DNA of 64,000 bases from Pomacea canaliculata (lineage: Eukaryota > Mollusca > Gastropoda > Architaenioglossa > Ampullariidae): assembly GCF_003073045.1 (NCBI RefSeq), contig NC_037602.1, forward strand, positions 4,258,872 to 4,322,871, written 5' to 3'. The notes beneath the pieces are model-generated. The model was given only the letters and a program-made list of their open reading frames with translations, was not told the origin of the DNA and did no database searches. Position numbers and translations under genes: made by a program. Shown in pieces: positions 1 to 12,900 of the stretch (the first letter of the stretch is position 1; every line of letters begins with the position of its first letter).

Positions 1-329
1 AGTGTTGTAGTGTAATTTCAGAACATAAAAATACATCAGAATAAAATATTAAAATATCAGAATGAAAAGATAATATCACGTAATCTTTATTTTAACCCCA
101 CGTCGTCTGAGTAGAGTTGTATAAATGTTAACAAAAGTGATAAAAAGAAGATTAGAAAAACACTCGTATAGGTGCTGAACGCTATCAGTGGTAGACTGAA
201 AAAAAATATATATATGAACGAGTGAGTGAGACAAAGAAAACGACAGCCGTTAGGTCGCTTTCTATACGCCTCCTTTATTGAAGACAATGTTGATAATTGA
301 GATAATGTCTGTCGTCATTTCTGGAACAG

Positions 330-480
330 GACTGCACTTTCTTCACGGGCAAGAGATTCTCCGAGTGTTCGGCCGCTACCAGGCCTGGCTCCTGATGTTG
401 TGCCATACGACATGTCTGGCAAAGAGGGTCACACGGTTCGAATCCCAGTCACTCTGGTGGAAAATATGCCGGAACTCAAG
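330..480 (+). CDS. CIB2: CIB exon carrying two apparent 1-base deletions
   Basis: The exon follows a CAG acceptor and ends at AAG|GTGATA. It opens in one frame with DCTFFTGK, continues in a second frame with [10 protein letters not shown], and ends in a third with [16 protein letters not shown] through MPELK. All three pieces align in order with CIB2 (DCTFFNKKDIL...FYELAPNLVP). The length is 151 bases where 153 (51 codons) are expected. One base is missing near 350 and one near 383. Everything downstream is intact, so assembly error is the leading explanation, with a damaged allele as the alternative. Confidence 0.85.
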
Positions 481-2447
481 GTGATACATTATTCCTCATT
501 AAAAAATGTTTTGAATAAGCTACATAAGAATGAGTGTTAAGCATCGTGTTGTTGGGTTGTGATTCGGTAGGTTTGTAACAGAACAACACTCGAGGTTTTG
601 TTGTAAGGAAAGAGTCGCTAAAAAAGAGAGACTAGCAGAAATACTTTCCGGGAGGAAACTAATCTCGTATTAATATTTATCTTCTTGTTTACATTTTTCA
701 AGGAGAATCCATTCAGACAGCAGATCTGCAAAGTATTCACCGAAGGAGACCATGGACACATGACATTTGAGGAATTTCTGGACATGTTCAGTGTTTTCAG
801 CGAGGCGGCTCCTCGAGACATTAAAGCAGTCTACGCTTTCAAGATATATGGTAAGTAAAGCCCTCGTCATCACCAAACATAACACTAAGCAAACCTGGTC
901 ATAACATTGTTGCACCTGATATGATAAAACTTTGATAATGTCCGCAACCTGTTTCGGAGTAAAGATTGAGGACGTATGGGTGTAGTTTTAACAGATAACC
1001 TTCGATATTTCCCGATTAGATCGACCTAATAGTACAGATTGATAAGTTCGGTTGTTTTTGAAAGTGAGACATGTTATATTCAGTTGTTGTTTTCCATGAT
1101 AGAAAAACGAGCAACAGACTCATGTTCATAAACTAGCTTACATTTGATATCTTGTAACTTTAACTGATGTATTCATGCAAAAAATGAGAATTTCCTACTT
1201 CTGCTTGATTTTGTAATAAAGATTACATTTTCCAACTTCAATTTTTGTACTTGCATCTTCCTTAAAGACTGGGATGAAGATGGTTATTTGAACAAGGCTG
1301 ACCTTAAGGCTACATTGCTTAAACTCACTAAAGATGGTCTTGATGAAGAAGAAGTCCAATTTGTCATCGATAAGGTAAGTTTGAAACTTAACAAATGAAT
1401 GATCTTTTTAGTATCTTTTCTTTGTATCTTCTTGTAGAACATCGGGATAGGGAAGGTAACCACTACAAGGCTATTTTTTCACTCAGTCGGAAGACTGAGG
1501 AAACATAATGATCTTTTTATCTGTATCAAATTAACGACTAGTGTTTGTGAATAGTCGCAACTCGTGTGGCAAGATGTTCACATGCCTCTACATCTAGATT
1601 TTACAAAACATCAATTGTACTTATCAGTAAGACATGGATAATAATCGTGGACGAAGCACCGATATATACTTTGTTCACTGGCAAGTTCTGTGATTCTCAA
1701 ATTCACTCAGCTCTCACGAGACATCTCTGTTAACGCAGAATTAATGGCCTAATATTATTCAATAATACTCCTTTTTACAAAACCAAAATAAACAGTTATT
1801 TCCTTCAAGCTAACACTCATTCTCATCTTATAAACAACTCATAATCACGATTCCGGTCCACTGGTCTCTAGATAATAATGCACAAATATATAAACCCTAC
1901 ATAATTGTACATAATTGAATTGTCATTCATGCATGGCTAGATAATAATGCATAAAAGCAAAATTAGACGAAGTTACATAGGAGTGACTCAGACAATACCA
2001 GCATGTGCTGCTGTTGGTATGAAATGCAAACTTTAATTCTTTATTGTCCTTATCTTCAATAACATTATTTTAAATGCAAAATTATTATGTAATTCTGATG
2101 ATGACAAGACTAGATGACGAAAGTGATGATCTGTTGTACGATTGACAAGGTGTTGGAAGAGGCGGACCTGGACGACGATGGCATGTTGTCGTACATCGAA
2201 TTTGAACACGTGATCTCCAGGGCTCCAGATTTTCTGAAGTAATTCTAGTATTTTTCCCAAACAGAATAAAAAAAATTACCAGAAATGTTGCCTTTAAGTG
2301 CAAACACTTTCCCAAACTTTTTTGTAAAGAGTTCTACGAACAAGTTGTAGTAGTACACATTTGGGTGGAGAACTGAGGGGTGATTTGTAATTTCTCTTAC
2401 AATATTTACTCGACTTTTGTTTCAGCACTTTCCACATCAGGATATAA
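330..2447 (+). CDS. CIB2: Calcium and integrin-binding family protein (CIB2/CIB3-like), 3' part
   Basis: Small EF-hand protein of the CIB family. Known animal CIB2 acts in mechanotransduction complexes and photoreceptors and binds integrin tails. Visible coding exons: 330-480, 703-850, 1268-1374, 2150-2238 and 2426-2447; introns are GT-AG and phases join correctly after exon one. Diagnostic strings are MPELK then [26 protein letters not shown] and the C-terminal FLNTFHIRI before the stop. Two calcium loops are readable: [12 protein letters not shown] (Asp at position 12, as usual in this family's third EF-hand) and [12 protein letters not shown]. The N-terminal exon (MGNKQ-type in vertebrates) is not seen and should lie left of base 1. 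Exon 330-480 needs two single-base corrections to be read through. CIB2 and CIB3 cannot be separated from this sequence. Confidence 0.93.
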
Positions 2448-3168
2448 GCTGCTCGTGGAGGATATAGAAGGGAGACGACCGCTGCAAGCTACCCAAGAGG
2501 AACAACTCTCCTTCACTGGGAGAGATGTCCGTGTATCAAACTCAGTATCCCACCGCCAATACTCAAACTCTCGAAATGTTTTGAACCTTCATTAACAAAA
2601 TTAAAACTCAAGGACCTCTAATACTCACACTGACACACGCATGCATCTACATATACTCGTTTGCGCGCGCATGCATACATACAAGCAAGCAGACACTAGA
2701 CCAACCCCATAAAGTACTTAAACCTCTGTAATTCTCATCAGTTCCCTGTCTCTTGACATTACTCAGAAAGTGATATTGAGCCACGTACAACGAGTTGATA
2801 TATGTCTGTGTTGAAGTCCATATTCAAGGCAATGATATTAATTCCTAATCATGATCATCACCATTTATTTTTTGTGGATGTGATGCTTTTTCTCACACCG
2901 CCACAGTTTTCTCTAGCAGCATTCTAATTGTAATTTTGCAGGATTGTAATTTTCACGACACAGCTTGTAGTTAATATTACAAGTTGTTGACTTACATGTA
3001 TTCACTAAATGTTTGTAAAAAGAGATATGTGATAATTTTGTCACTGTAAACCTTTAAAATGTTCAAATGTTACCTTGCGTTATTTTCAAATGTGACAAAG
3101 TATTTACAATCATGATGTATATTAACCAATACACATTGTTCAGAAATAAAATGAGTTCTGATTAATTT
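2448..3168 (+). terminator. CIB 3' UTR with poly(A) signal
   Basis: From the TAA at 2445-2447 the sequence is AT-rich without supported coding. A canonical AATAAA occurs at 3145-3150 in sense orientation, so cleavage is expected about 10-30 bases later. The end is estimated. Confidence 0.6.
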
Positions 3169-6100
3169 TGGCATTAATTATTTTTGCCTTTCGACAAAGT
3201 TCTTGCCAATGAAAAGAACTAACGTGAGAATAATTATGTACATTTACTTCGCAAGCTTCTATTTAGCTCCGCGTTGCACCTGGGTTCGTATCTCGTGTCG
3301 GGCAAGCTGTTCTTTCTCTGCTTGTAGCATTTGTTTACAGGGCTGGCCATCAGTTTCTTCCCAGAACTCTGTGTTAACAGGCTTCAAGATTTGTTGACTG
3401 GTGAAGAAAAAACTGGCAAATATTTTTGTTCTTCAGATTAGACACAACTGACCACTCCTCACGCACAGGGACAGTCGACTCCATGTTTAGGTCAGGGGTT
3501 ACCTCTATCAAGTAAATGATCTTAGTTGCTGGTGAGAAAAGGAACTAACAGTGGCAGGTTGAGGCAAAGAAACAAATTCTAGCCGCTCATTAATTTTCAT
3601 GTAAAGGGCCATAACTTTATGAAGTGGTACATCACTCGAGAAGTGCTTCAGAAAAAAAAAAATTAAATTGTCATGTCTACAGCATTTACATGAGAATGCT
3701 GTTGGAGTCTCACTCTGAACCATCAACTAAGAGTACATCACGGCACATTTTTATGAGAAAACCTGAGAAGTATTTCACACTGGTCATTTGCAATGTGGCT
3801 GAAAAACTGAACAGAGGAGTCAAGTATAATTCTAGATGAATTTATTTGCATGTTTGAAAGCATACATAAAAATATGTGGTAGAAGTCATAGGTATGTGAT
3901 TTATCTAGTAAAATGCAGTCCAAAGTTTTTTTGTACAAGACACTTTACTCGTAATACTTCGATCGCAAATTCTCAGTAACTTCTCAATATGTAACATACA
4001 AAAGTTCGTGCATCCCCAAGTCTTGTTTCTGCCAATGTACAAAGAAGCCATTTGTCTAATTTGTCATTAAATGACGAACAATGACAATATTGTTTGTAGA
4101 CAAAAATCAAGATGGAGCTAAAAAAGAGGTGAATATAGAATGGAAAGAGTGCAGTCCATGAACGACTACTTAGCAAATAGTTCTTGTCAGAACTTGGTCA
4201 GAAAAATAATCTAACATGAATAAGCTCAAACACCATGCTCATGGGAAAGATTCATCAAGCTTATAGCTCCTTTCAGTCATCAGAAAAAACGAGAGAGGTG
4301 AATCTCAAAATCTCAGGTAAAAATATCCAGTATGTTAAAAGCATGAACTTGAATAAACGGGTGTTTGTCTCAGAGATACTCTCCAACTTCTCAGCTTCTT
4401 GTGGGTCTTGGAGAACATTAAAAACTCTGTCAGACTGTAAAATGGAGCCACTTAATGAGGCATTTTATTCGGAATTTACATCTGACTTGACTTAAACTTT
4501 ATTTTTATGATATTTTCGATGGTTAGCAACCACGGTCATGTCGAGTCTGGTTTCTGAAGCAGGAGGGAGGGTATTTCTGAGGTCATGACCCCAGCCCATC
4601 GATTCAAACGCACCCGAGACCAGAATTGAGAACCTGTTCGGTAAGTTCACAGATGTTCTGGAATGACAGAATTACGAGCAATTTTTTTTTTCATTTTAAA
4701 TCCATACCTTTATACATTAAGTGCACCGAGTGTGCTTCATTTCGTATCATAAAAAAATTGAAGTTCGTTTTCTAACAGGTATCCTGCAGCACGATGTAGA
4801 AAGATTACAGGCTCTGCAAAACTAACCACGCCAATGCTTAGAAATAGCTTCCTCGTTAAATCACAAATATACACACTTGATACAGAGGAGCGAGGATGAA
4901 GAGACAAGGAATGCGAAAAACTGCAGTTGCCATGGTAACAGCAGTATCGCGCATCCTGTCAGTTAAATACTAATACCAGAAATTTTAAGCATTTTTGCAT
5001 TCATTTGTCTAAAGATTCTGATAAGCAGAGAAGACTGACATAGGTGAAGACAAAGTCTGGAAACTAACAATAAGAATTGTCTAGTACAAGGTCCTACAGA
5101 AAAATAACATCGCTGAAAACCGAGCGATAATGACTGGCAGAGGAGAAAAGGCAGAGAATGGATGATATAAAATCTTTATGGCCGTCTGCTAGATGATGCG
5201 ATGACACCAGTAACCTCAGGTGTGTCTATGAACACCTCTCCTTAACACAGAATAGCTGTTCTATAGCATACATAAAGACATGAACAGCAGTGGTTACAGT
5301 ATCAGTTTCCAAACCATCCTGACAATCACAAACTGACAAACCGTTGCAAACTTGATGTAATGAAAACTGAAACACTTTGTCAAGCTATGGAACCTCGAAT
5401 ATTTTTCGAACTCTTGTACTTACAACGCAGAAGTCTGAATGAACGTTTGGCATCGTTACTCTCCCTTCGTGGTCTGCCCTCGTCGTTCCAAGACCCACCC
5501 AGCCAGCATCTCCTGCAACTATTATGCTGCTGATAATATTTATTGCGTGGTCTGTCGATGTTGAAAATGGCTTGTCGATATGAAGACTGGCTAAGAATCG
5601 ACCCGGAGAGCTAATCATGAAAGCTCGGGGTAGAAATCTCAGCATCCCATCTCGCTGAACCCGTCAGGATATTGATCAACATTACGTAAGGCAGAGAAAG
5701 TGTATGTACCGGCAGCCAGGGTCCGGACTCTCCCAGAAATTCCTTTTTTTTTTTTATCTTCCCAATCGCTCTTTCCGCTCTTCCCTCATCCTTCCCCAGA
5801 CACCTGGATATTCGCTTGACATCACACACTTCCGGTGCATATTTCAAAAGAATTAGCGATCCAAAAAAAGTGCCGACTTTTTCTGGCAATTCGTGAAGCA
5901 CAACTGCAATAAAACATGTTAATTAATCAGTCGGTCCATCAGATGCAACTGGGTTGTGATGGATGCTTGTCGCTGGTGCGTGACGCCGAGAAACATAAAA
6001 GTAGAATTCCAATGAGTCGTCTGCATGCCTTGCATCATCTTCAAGAAAGCCACGAACCCGTTAATGAGAATTCCAGGGAGGCAATCTCCCCAAGTGCTGA

Positions 6101-6860
6101 CGTCATGTAGCCGTTTGCCAGCAAAGTGCTGATGCTGACCTTGCAGCAACATTTGACCAGCCTTGAACTTACCTTCAACCTCAGCACTGGCAGCAAAACT
6201 AGGTACACAGAACCCCGCATTGACAAAAATCAAATGTCTTTAAACAGTTATTGTTTGTAATGATATTTGAGAGTAATCTGAAGGATACAGTTTGGCAAAG
6301 ACACAACTTGCATAATTATCTCAAACGATGAGAACACCCCAAAGATCTTTTTTTTTCTGTCAAAGTCAAAGGTCCCACATTCGCATCTCAGAAAAGAATC
6401 CATGTCATTAATGGATTAGGTATGCGCCATTCCTGCGTGTGAGGTAGAATACACAAGGTTCAAGTGGCATTAGAAATGCAAGGCCAGCATCTGGAGAAAT
6501 GATCTTGCTTTCGTTTGCGCCGATTCCTATGCGACACCTCGTGTATATTAAAAAAAAAATTAGTATCCTTATCCTTCCAGCACCTTTCCGCACTGTTATA
6601 CCTGGGAGCAACAAAAAAGCTGACGACTGATTTAATGGCACAGGTAATATTGCTTGCAACTGGCACTTGGACATTTTTCCCAAGATAAGGTGGTGCCGAT
6701 ACTCTACAACTGAGATTTGGGCAAAACTGCCTCAGAAGGACAAAAAGCTTTTGTGTGTGTTTGTTCAAAACATTTACACAAAATTTTCGAACTGGTAGTT
6801 GATATCGTGAGGGAATATTGCTTCTAGTCCCAGTCAGTCACAGGTAAGAAGTAGCCAGTA
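3169..6860. other. Convergent intergenic region between CIB and R9AP-like gene
   Basis: This stretch lies between two convergent 3' ends. I recognise no exon. Open frames at 5385-5901 and 5919-6233 (minus) are unfamiliar and lack a convincing exon chain. A SINE-like box-B motif occurs near 3283. Confidence 0.5.
3255..3345 (+). repeat. Possible tRNA-derived SINE fragment
   Basis: The stretch contains GGGTTCGTATCTCGTG, close to a Pol III box B (GGTTCRANNCC), followed by GTCGGGCAAGCTGTTC. A similar downstream string appears in reverse orientation near 53250-53310 (TTTCGTCTCGGGACACTCTC). Two loosely matching copies suggest a dispersed family, but neither is complete. Confidence 0.35.
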
Positions 6861-6867
6861 TCGGTTA

Positions 6868-6873
6868 TTTATT
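6868..6873 (-). terminator. Candidate poly(A) signal of the R9AP-like gene
   Basis: TTTATT on the plus strand is AATAAA on the gene strand, about 300 bases past the TGA at 7173-7175. The position is plausible; no transcript evidence is available. Confidence 0.4.
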
Positions 6874-7172
6874 AAACATAACATGAAGCTGACTAAGAGT
6901 GTGTTCACCGTACCTAACTCTGATGCAGGTTTATCAATGATAAACATCTGCCAAATGTCTTTATGGTTACAGAGCAGCACACAGCATCTTTCTCACTTAC
7001 AATCCACTGTAGCTCCTCCAGTAGTAGGTCAGGAGAGAGAAAAAAAGTTTATCTTTTTCACATACCCATCGACCAGGCCTGTGGCAATGATTTGTGTTTA
7101 CTTTGAACGCTTGCGCGCGCTCGAGTAGATAGTTTGCGGAAAGAGATGGAAAAAATGAGCTTCAAACTCATG

Positions 7173-9925
7173 TCATCCATTCTCTTTTGACATTGCCATC
7201 GGAACTGCAATGGCAATGGCCAGGAGGGCCAGCACGGTCAGCGTCAACAAAATAACCAGCAGCACCCGTCGTCGTCGAAGAGGACTTGAGGGGACCTGCA
7301 AAAAAGTCGGAGGTCAACATGGATTTTATAGAATTACTGGCACCACAACAAAAACAGTAGTATATAATTTTTCAGACAACATATTAGAAAGCATTACTTT
7401 ACAAGGTAGATAGTTGGGCAATAACTAGAGTGAGGGGATGGATTGTCATGAAAGTTCTCCTTAATGGGGATTTGTATTTGTGTGTGTGTGAGAGAGGGAG
7501 AGAAGGAGCGGTTATAAATGTGATACTGGATATGCATGAAGCCTGTCTGCGCTGATGACAATGGAAAAATGATGAAAATGTTTACAAAACTCACGTGCAG
7601 AGGCTCCTTCTGGCGACCGGCACTGGGATCAGGAGAGGTGCTTCGGCTTCTTCCATCTTGTGATCAATTTAAACACACACACACGCACACGCATAGACGC
7701 AATCAACATACACACAGTCACACAGATAAGTAAACACAAAGTAAGTTAAAACACACACACACACACACACTCACATACACACACATACACACAATATGCA
7801 TGCGAAGTCACACAGACAAGTAAAGTAAATGAACACACACACACACTCTCACCCACACACACTACCCTCTCTGCCTGTCACACACTGGGGTGGGACCATT
7901 GATGTATGTACATCGATTGCTACACAGACTCGTCATCTACGTTTTCCTCTAATAGACATCTCGACACCTACTCGGTGTGGTGAGACGGAAGCAGGCGACA
8001 TGGGTTTGATCGTGTCTGAAGGTCTACACGTGAGAGCGCATCACAGCACGAAGCACAGCTCTCCTCCAAGAAACTAATTTGTTTATATTTTTTTATTACT
8101 TATTCTTGTAGGGGTCCATGACGGGGTGTGGGGCGCAGGCTGGGCTGAAATCAATAGAAGTCAGCCTGCTACTGGGAACCAGCAATTCAGGAAACGCTTT
8201 CCCACCCGAGATTTTCCCATTATCTGAGAATGACGGTGCCAGAGCCAGCGCTGAGATAATGCCAGGCTGCTAGTGGCTTTCGGAAGTGAAAATAAGTGTT
8301 ATTGTGGGCCAGCACAAAAAGTTAAGCTTGGAGTTGAACTCATTTGGATTTTTTCTTTCTGGTTTTGCTGGCAAGCGAGAGCAAGGGAATGAAAATCAGT
8401 TTAAGAAACTGCCGGTCAAAAGACATGCCTGTGTAATGTTGCTGTTAAAATTTTAGGTGTCGTTCACATCGACTGATTTTTTTAAGATGTTAATTGGCAC
8501 AATGGTTTTTTTTCTCTTCTACACTGCTGCTTATTTTTCTGAGGTTTTTTTTTTCGATAGTCTACGAAACGATGTTTAAACTTGACCTTACTTCATATTT
8601 TTTTCCCCAGATCACTGTGTTGAACTCAGGACATGATGCCACTTCCCACAGCTCCAAAGAATACTCACCCATACCCCAAACTCGCTATCCGTTATGGAGA
8701 TCAATTCCACAACCATCATGTACAGAAAGAGATCAAACCGGGTATCCAGGGACACGCAACACCCCAATGGTCTCTGTATCCTTGACAACGCAAGCGTGTT
8801 CATGCACATCCCTGTGGTGAGTATTTTTTTTTTTTAATCTCTTATTGCACATGATGCTTGGGTTTGTTTGAAGAAAGGTGTTTAGCCCATGAACAAATGT
8901 TATTTATTTTGATATAAGGAAATATCAGGATGAACTAAGCTCAGCCAGCTGTAACCATCCATCCAAACATAGTCACGTGATCTCCTCACTTTGCTTCGTT
9001 GTCTCGATGATCTCCCATGGAGGGATGTCCACCGTGCTGCTGACATTGTACAGGATCTCCTGGATGTTGGCGGCTTCCCTGAGACACACGCAACAACCAC
9101 AGCTACATCCCTGAGCCTATACCTTGCCCATACATGCTAAAAAATGTGTCCTGAGATAGTGGTATTTGTTATGGATGTGATGGGGGAGGGGAGGATGACA
9201 TGACAAATAAACTTTCAGTAAAGTGCACGCAGCTTCAAACTATTTATTATTTCTAAAACTTTCTTTAAACATCCAACTTATGTTTATCATAAAATACTCC
9301 TCTAGGGGTCATAAAGTGCTGGCGAAGGTTCACATGTGTTAGATGACATTCGTTAGCTTCCTGATAAAGTTTTTGCCTGAATTAGCCAGCCTTATTATCA
9401 GTTCGTCAATGGAGCTTTCCAGAACTAAACACGAAGAACGAGGTGGACATGTCAAGGAGAACAAATAATACGGGTTATGTACTTGTAGATAGAAGTGTGT
9501 AGAGAGAGAGAAAGTAGAGGGTGCTGCGATGTTAACTACTCTAATTGTAAGCGACCGAGAGATGGAAGGCATTAGAAGAAGAAAGGAAGGTGTGGATGAG
9601 AAAGATCAGAGAAATAAGATTCAGTTAATTTGCAGAACAAGGAACCAATCAAGTTATTGAAAATCTCGATAGCTAGAGGAAAAGTGTTTCTCTGATTTTT
9701 TTTTTTTTTATCTATCTCGAACGATGCAATTCTTCCAAAAATCTCATCAGCTAATCGACGAGATGACAGTAAACAGTAATAACATTGATATATGGAATGT
9801 ATGATAAACAAAAGCATGAAAAAACGTATTTCCCATAGTCTATGAGAGAAAGACAGGTAAGTAGAAATACAAAAATAAGGAAGCATGTTTAACAACTCGT
9901 TTTTTCCGCTTCTTGCCCTTTCTAT

Positions 9926-9972
<47 letters not shown>

Positions 9973-12900
9973 ATAAATATATACACACACAGAGACATAA
10001 ATATATACATACGTGCACACACACACACGCCCACACATACATTCCTTCATTCACAACTTCCTAAGGACAAATTGTGAGGAGATTTTGTCTTGAAGAAGGA
10101 AGTGTGAACTGCAGTGTGACTATACTTCTTTATTCGCTCCAGTTCGTCCTTCTCCTTGGTTACGAACTTCTGATCGTCCGAGGACCGCCGCCTCCTGAAA
10201 GGCGAGTCCTTCGATGCACAGGTAGTGGCTCGAGACAGGATGCTGAGAGGGTCCGCGATGCCAGTATTGATGAAGAGGCAAGTTTCTGAAAAGTTCACCA
10301 GACCATAATGAATGAAAGTCTCCATTGTTATGATGACGATGACGATGACGACGACAATGCTGTTGCTGTTGCTGCTGATGATGAAGATGAGGATAAGGGT
10401 GAGGATGAGGGCGCGGATGAGGGTGAGGATGAGGGTGAGGGCGAAGGTGGCTGCTATTTAAACTGGTTTCATACTCGAATTTTTAAGTTTAACTCTGAAG
10501 AGATCATCTGAACATATTTTACTCTCGGCAGGGTCTTTAATACATCAATTAAAAGACATACATTTCTGTTTATAACTGCCGTGCACTTGTATCTTTGAGG
10601 CATCAGGCTGCTTCATGATGTCCTCTTCCTTCCATCTTCCTGTCTTCTTTGGTTGTAATCAGGACTGCCTATAGAAATGTCAGTATAATAGCTGGACACT
10701 ACAATTGAGATACCTCAAAGATATCACATATCGGAACACATTACAGAGCCAATCCCATAATCCCATTTTCAGTGCAAACATCCTCTTGATAAGAGAACAA
10801 TGGCTAAGACCTCGCTAAGACGAAAAGGCCGTTCCTCGTTCGTGAGGTATCTTCTGCTCTTCAGATCGGTCTTCTGTTGTCCTGCCTCGCTGGTCTTTGC
10901 TTTGTTTCCGTGCGATGTCGCTGACGTCGTTCGATTGGGAGGACGATCGGGTTTGTCGGTGATGATGGGGATCATTGGGTGTGGATTACTGGGCGCACTT
11001 TTGCGCTTAAGTATGTCTGCGGCAGTTTCCCTGGTTCTCAGGATGGCGGACCTGGAGCCTGGCTTAAACACACGCTGCAGTCTCTCTGCTCCAAACATCG
11101 TTAGCGAGATGGATTTTTAGTCCACGCGACCTTTCCAAGTGTATTTATACTTTAATTCAATGCTAGATGATGAGTAAGACGATGAGGATTGACGACTCTG
11201 GCAACAGAAACAATCTGAAGCTGTTCCAATATGCGGACTAAACTATAATGTACAGTGCTGTTGTCCTATTCTGCAATATGTATAAATCTCCTGTTATTGT
11301 TTTCCCATTATTGTTAGTTATATACCCCATATACCAATAATGCTGTTATTAGAGTTCATGCATGGAACTATACAGTGGATTATCTGTCACGATTGTCTTT
11401 ATACACAATGTTTTGTGAGATCCTCTGAAAATATTATTCCGATATTATTAAACGTGTCAACAGCGCTAGTACTAGCAAATCCAGGTGAAACGGAAACAAA
11501 TAATTTAAGAAAAAAAGTGTCCATGAACCAAAAACTGACTGGCTGCGCAAAAGGAAACTTTATTATAAAGAAAACCTTAACAACGGAAAACACTTCTAGG
11601 AGGAACAGGAGCATTTCTTCAGGATGAAAGAATACAAAAGCAGTCGTAAATGCCATTTACAAAACCAGGCAGTTTTATGGTAAATTTCCAGCAAAGGAAT
11701 AAATACGTTATGGCAAGTTTATTACACGCAATACAGTATAAATGCATTCCAGTAAATAACGAATCTGTTATGATCTGTAGACAGAAGATGCAATGAGGAC
11801 GAGGATGAAAAATGAATTGTGTGATCCATGGATGCATACAGCATAAAAATCAGAGCAATAAGCTGAAAAGTGCCATGCAAAATCATTAATGTTTACCCAA
11901 AATATTCGTTTTAAGCCACAACGGAAAAAAAAATAACGAAAGAAAATACGCAAAAATATATTCAAACAGCCAAGGAAGAAGGATAATTGACAGAACCAGT
12001 TTCTCAATCGATGCAGTAAAAGAAAGAGAGCTTTAGTTCCCACTATACCCAACACCTACAACCCCCTAACACCTCAAAATCATTTCTTAATCAACACTGG
12101 AACTAGAATTTCTGAAATGCTTTACGAATATTCAGATTTCTATAAAAAAATATTGCTTTCCCGCTATCTTTGTGTGAGGCAGTCTCACGATTTAATGTGA
12201 AGGAGAAGATGTTGCCGGAAAAGACGATTTGCCAACAAACCTGTGTGCAGGGGAAAGAGAGCCAGCAGAGACCGCACTTTCAGTAGTTGTATCTCGAAGA
12301 ACTCCAGACAGGCTGAGTAAAGACGGTAAAGCCGCTCCAACTCCCCTCGAGTGTCGCTGCTTTTTCTGGTGCTGATGTCATTCAAAAGGAAGGAAAGACG
12401 AAGAACAGTTTCGATTAAATGGACATTTTATATCTTTGGACGAGAATAGATACGAGAGAAGAAAAAAAAGAAAAGAAGAAGACTATTGCCCAGACAGCAA
12501 GATAGAGGTGGTTATCTAAAAAGGACGACAAAAAGATGTACGTATCAAATTCGTGGTTTGTACAGCGTGGGTGAGTACGTACGTGCGCGCGCACCTGTGT
12601 GAATGATATGCTTACATACTATTGTGCGTTAATATCTATGTATAAATACCTTTATAAACAGATAACCTCATATTATATACATTTATTAAATACAAGTTTT
12701 ACCTTTTCAACAACGGAAGTAAGATAATTTTGTTTTCGTGCGCCAAAGCGCATGCTCGGTCTCGACTCTGGCGCAGTTCGTCCCGCAGACGGTCGGAGTC
12801 GGAGACGCCTCCCAGACCCATGGACAGGTTGCAGAACAAAGCTATCTCTTTGCTCAGCGCATAAGCCAGCTGGAAAAAAAATTTTATTACATTTTGTCTC

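Noticed and set aside
420-450. tRNA gene or SINE suggested by GGTTCGAATCCC
   Set aside because: No matching box A or cloverleaf; the stretch lies in a conserved CIB coding exon.
5385-6233. Possible minus-strand gene from several open frames
   Set aside because: No consistent acceptor-donor chain and no recognisable motif.
8957-9100. Terminal exon ending TTKQSEEIT and stop
   Set aside because: An internal donor A|GTGAGG joins in phase to the exon at 7656-7595 and then to the membrane anchor, which fits R9AP architecture better.
10308-10511. Acidic D/E-rich small protein
   Set aside because: Triplet repeat inside a minus-strand intron; composition alone explains it.
10800-11120. 106-codon plus-strand frame with hydrophobic segments
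   Set aside because: Antisense of the R9AP-like exon at 10999-11085 and its open extension.
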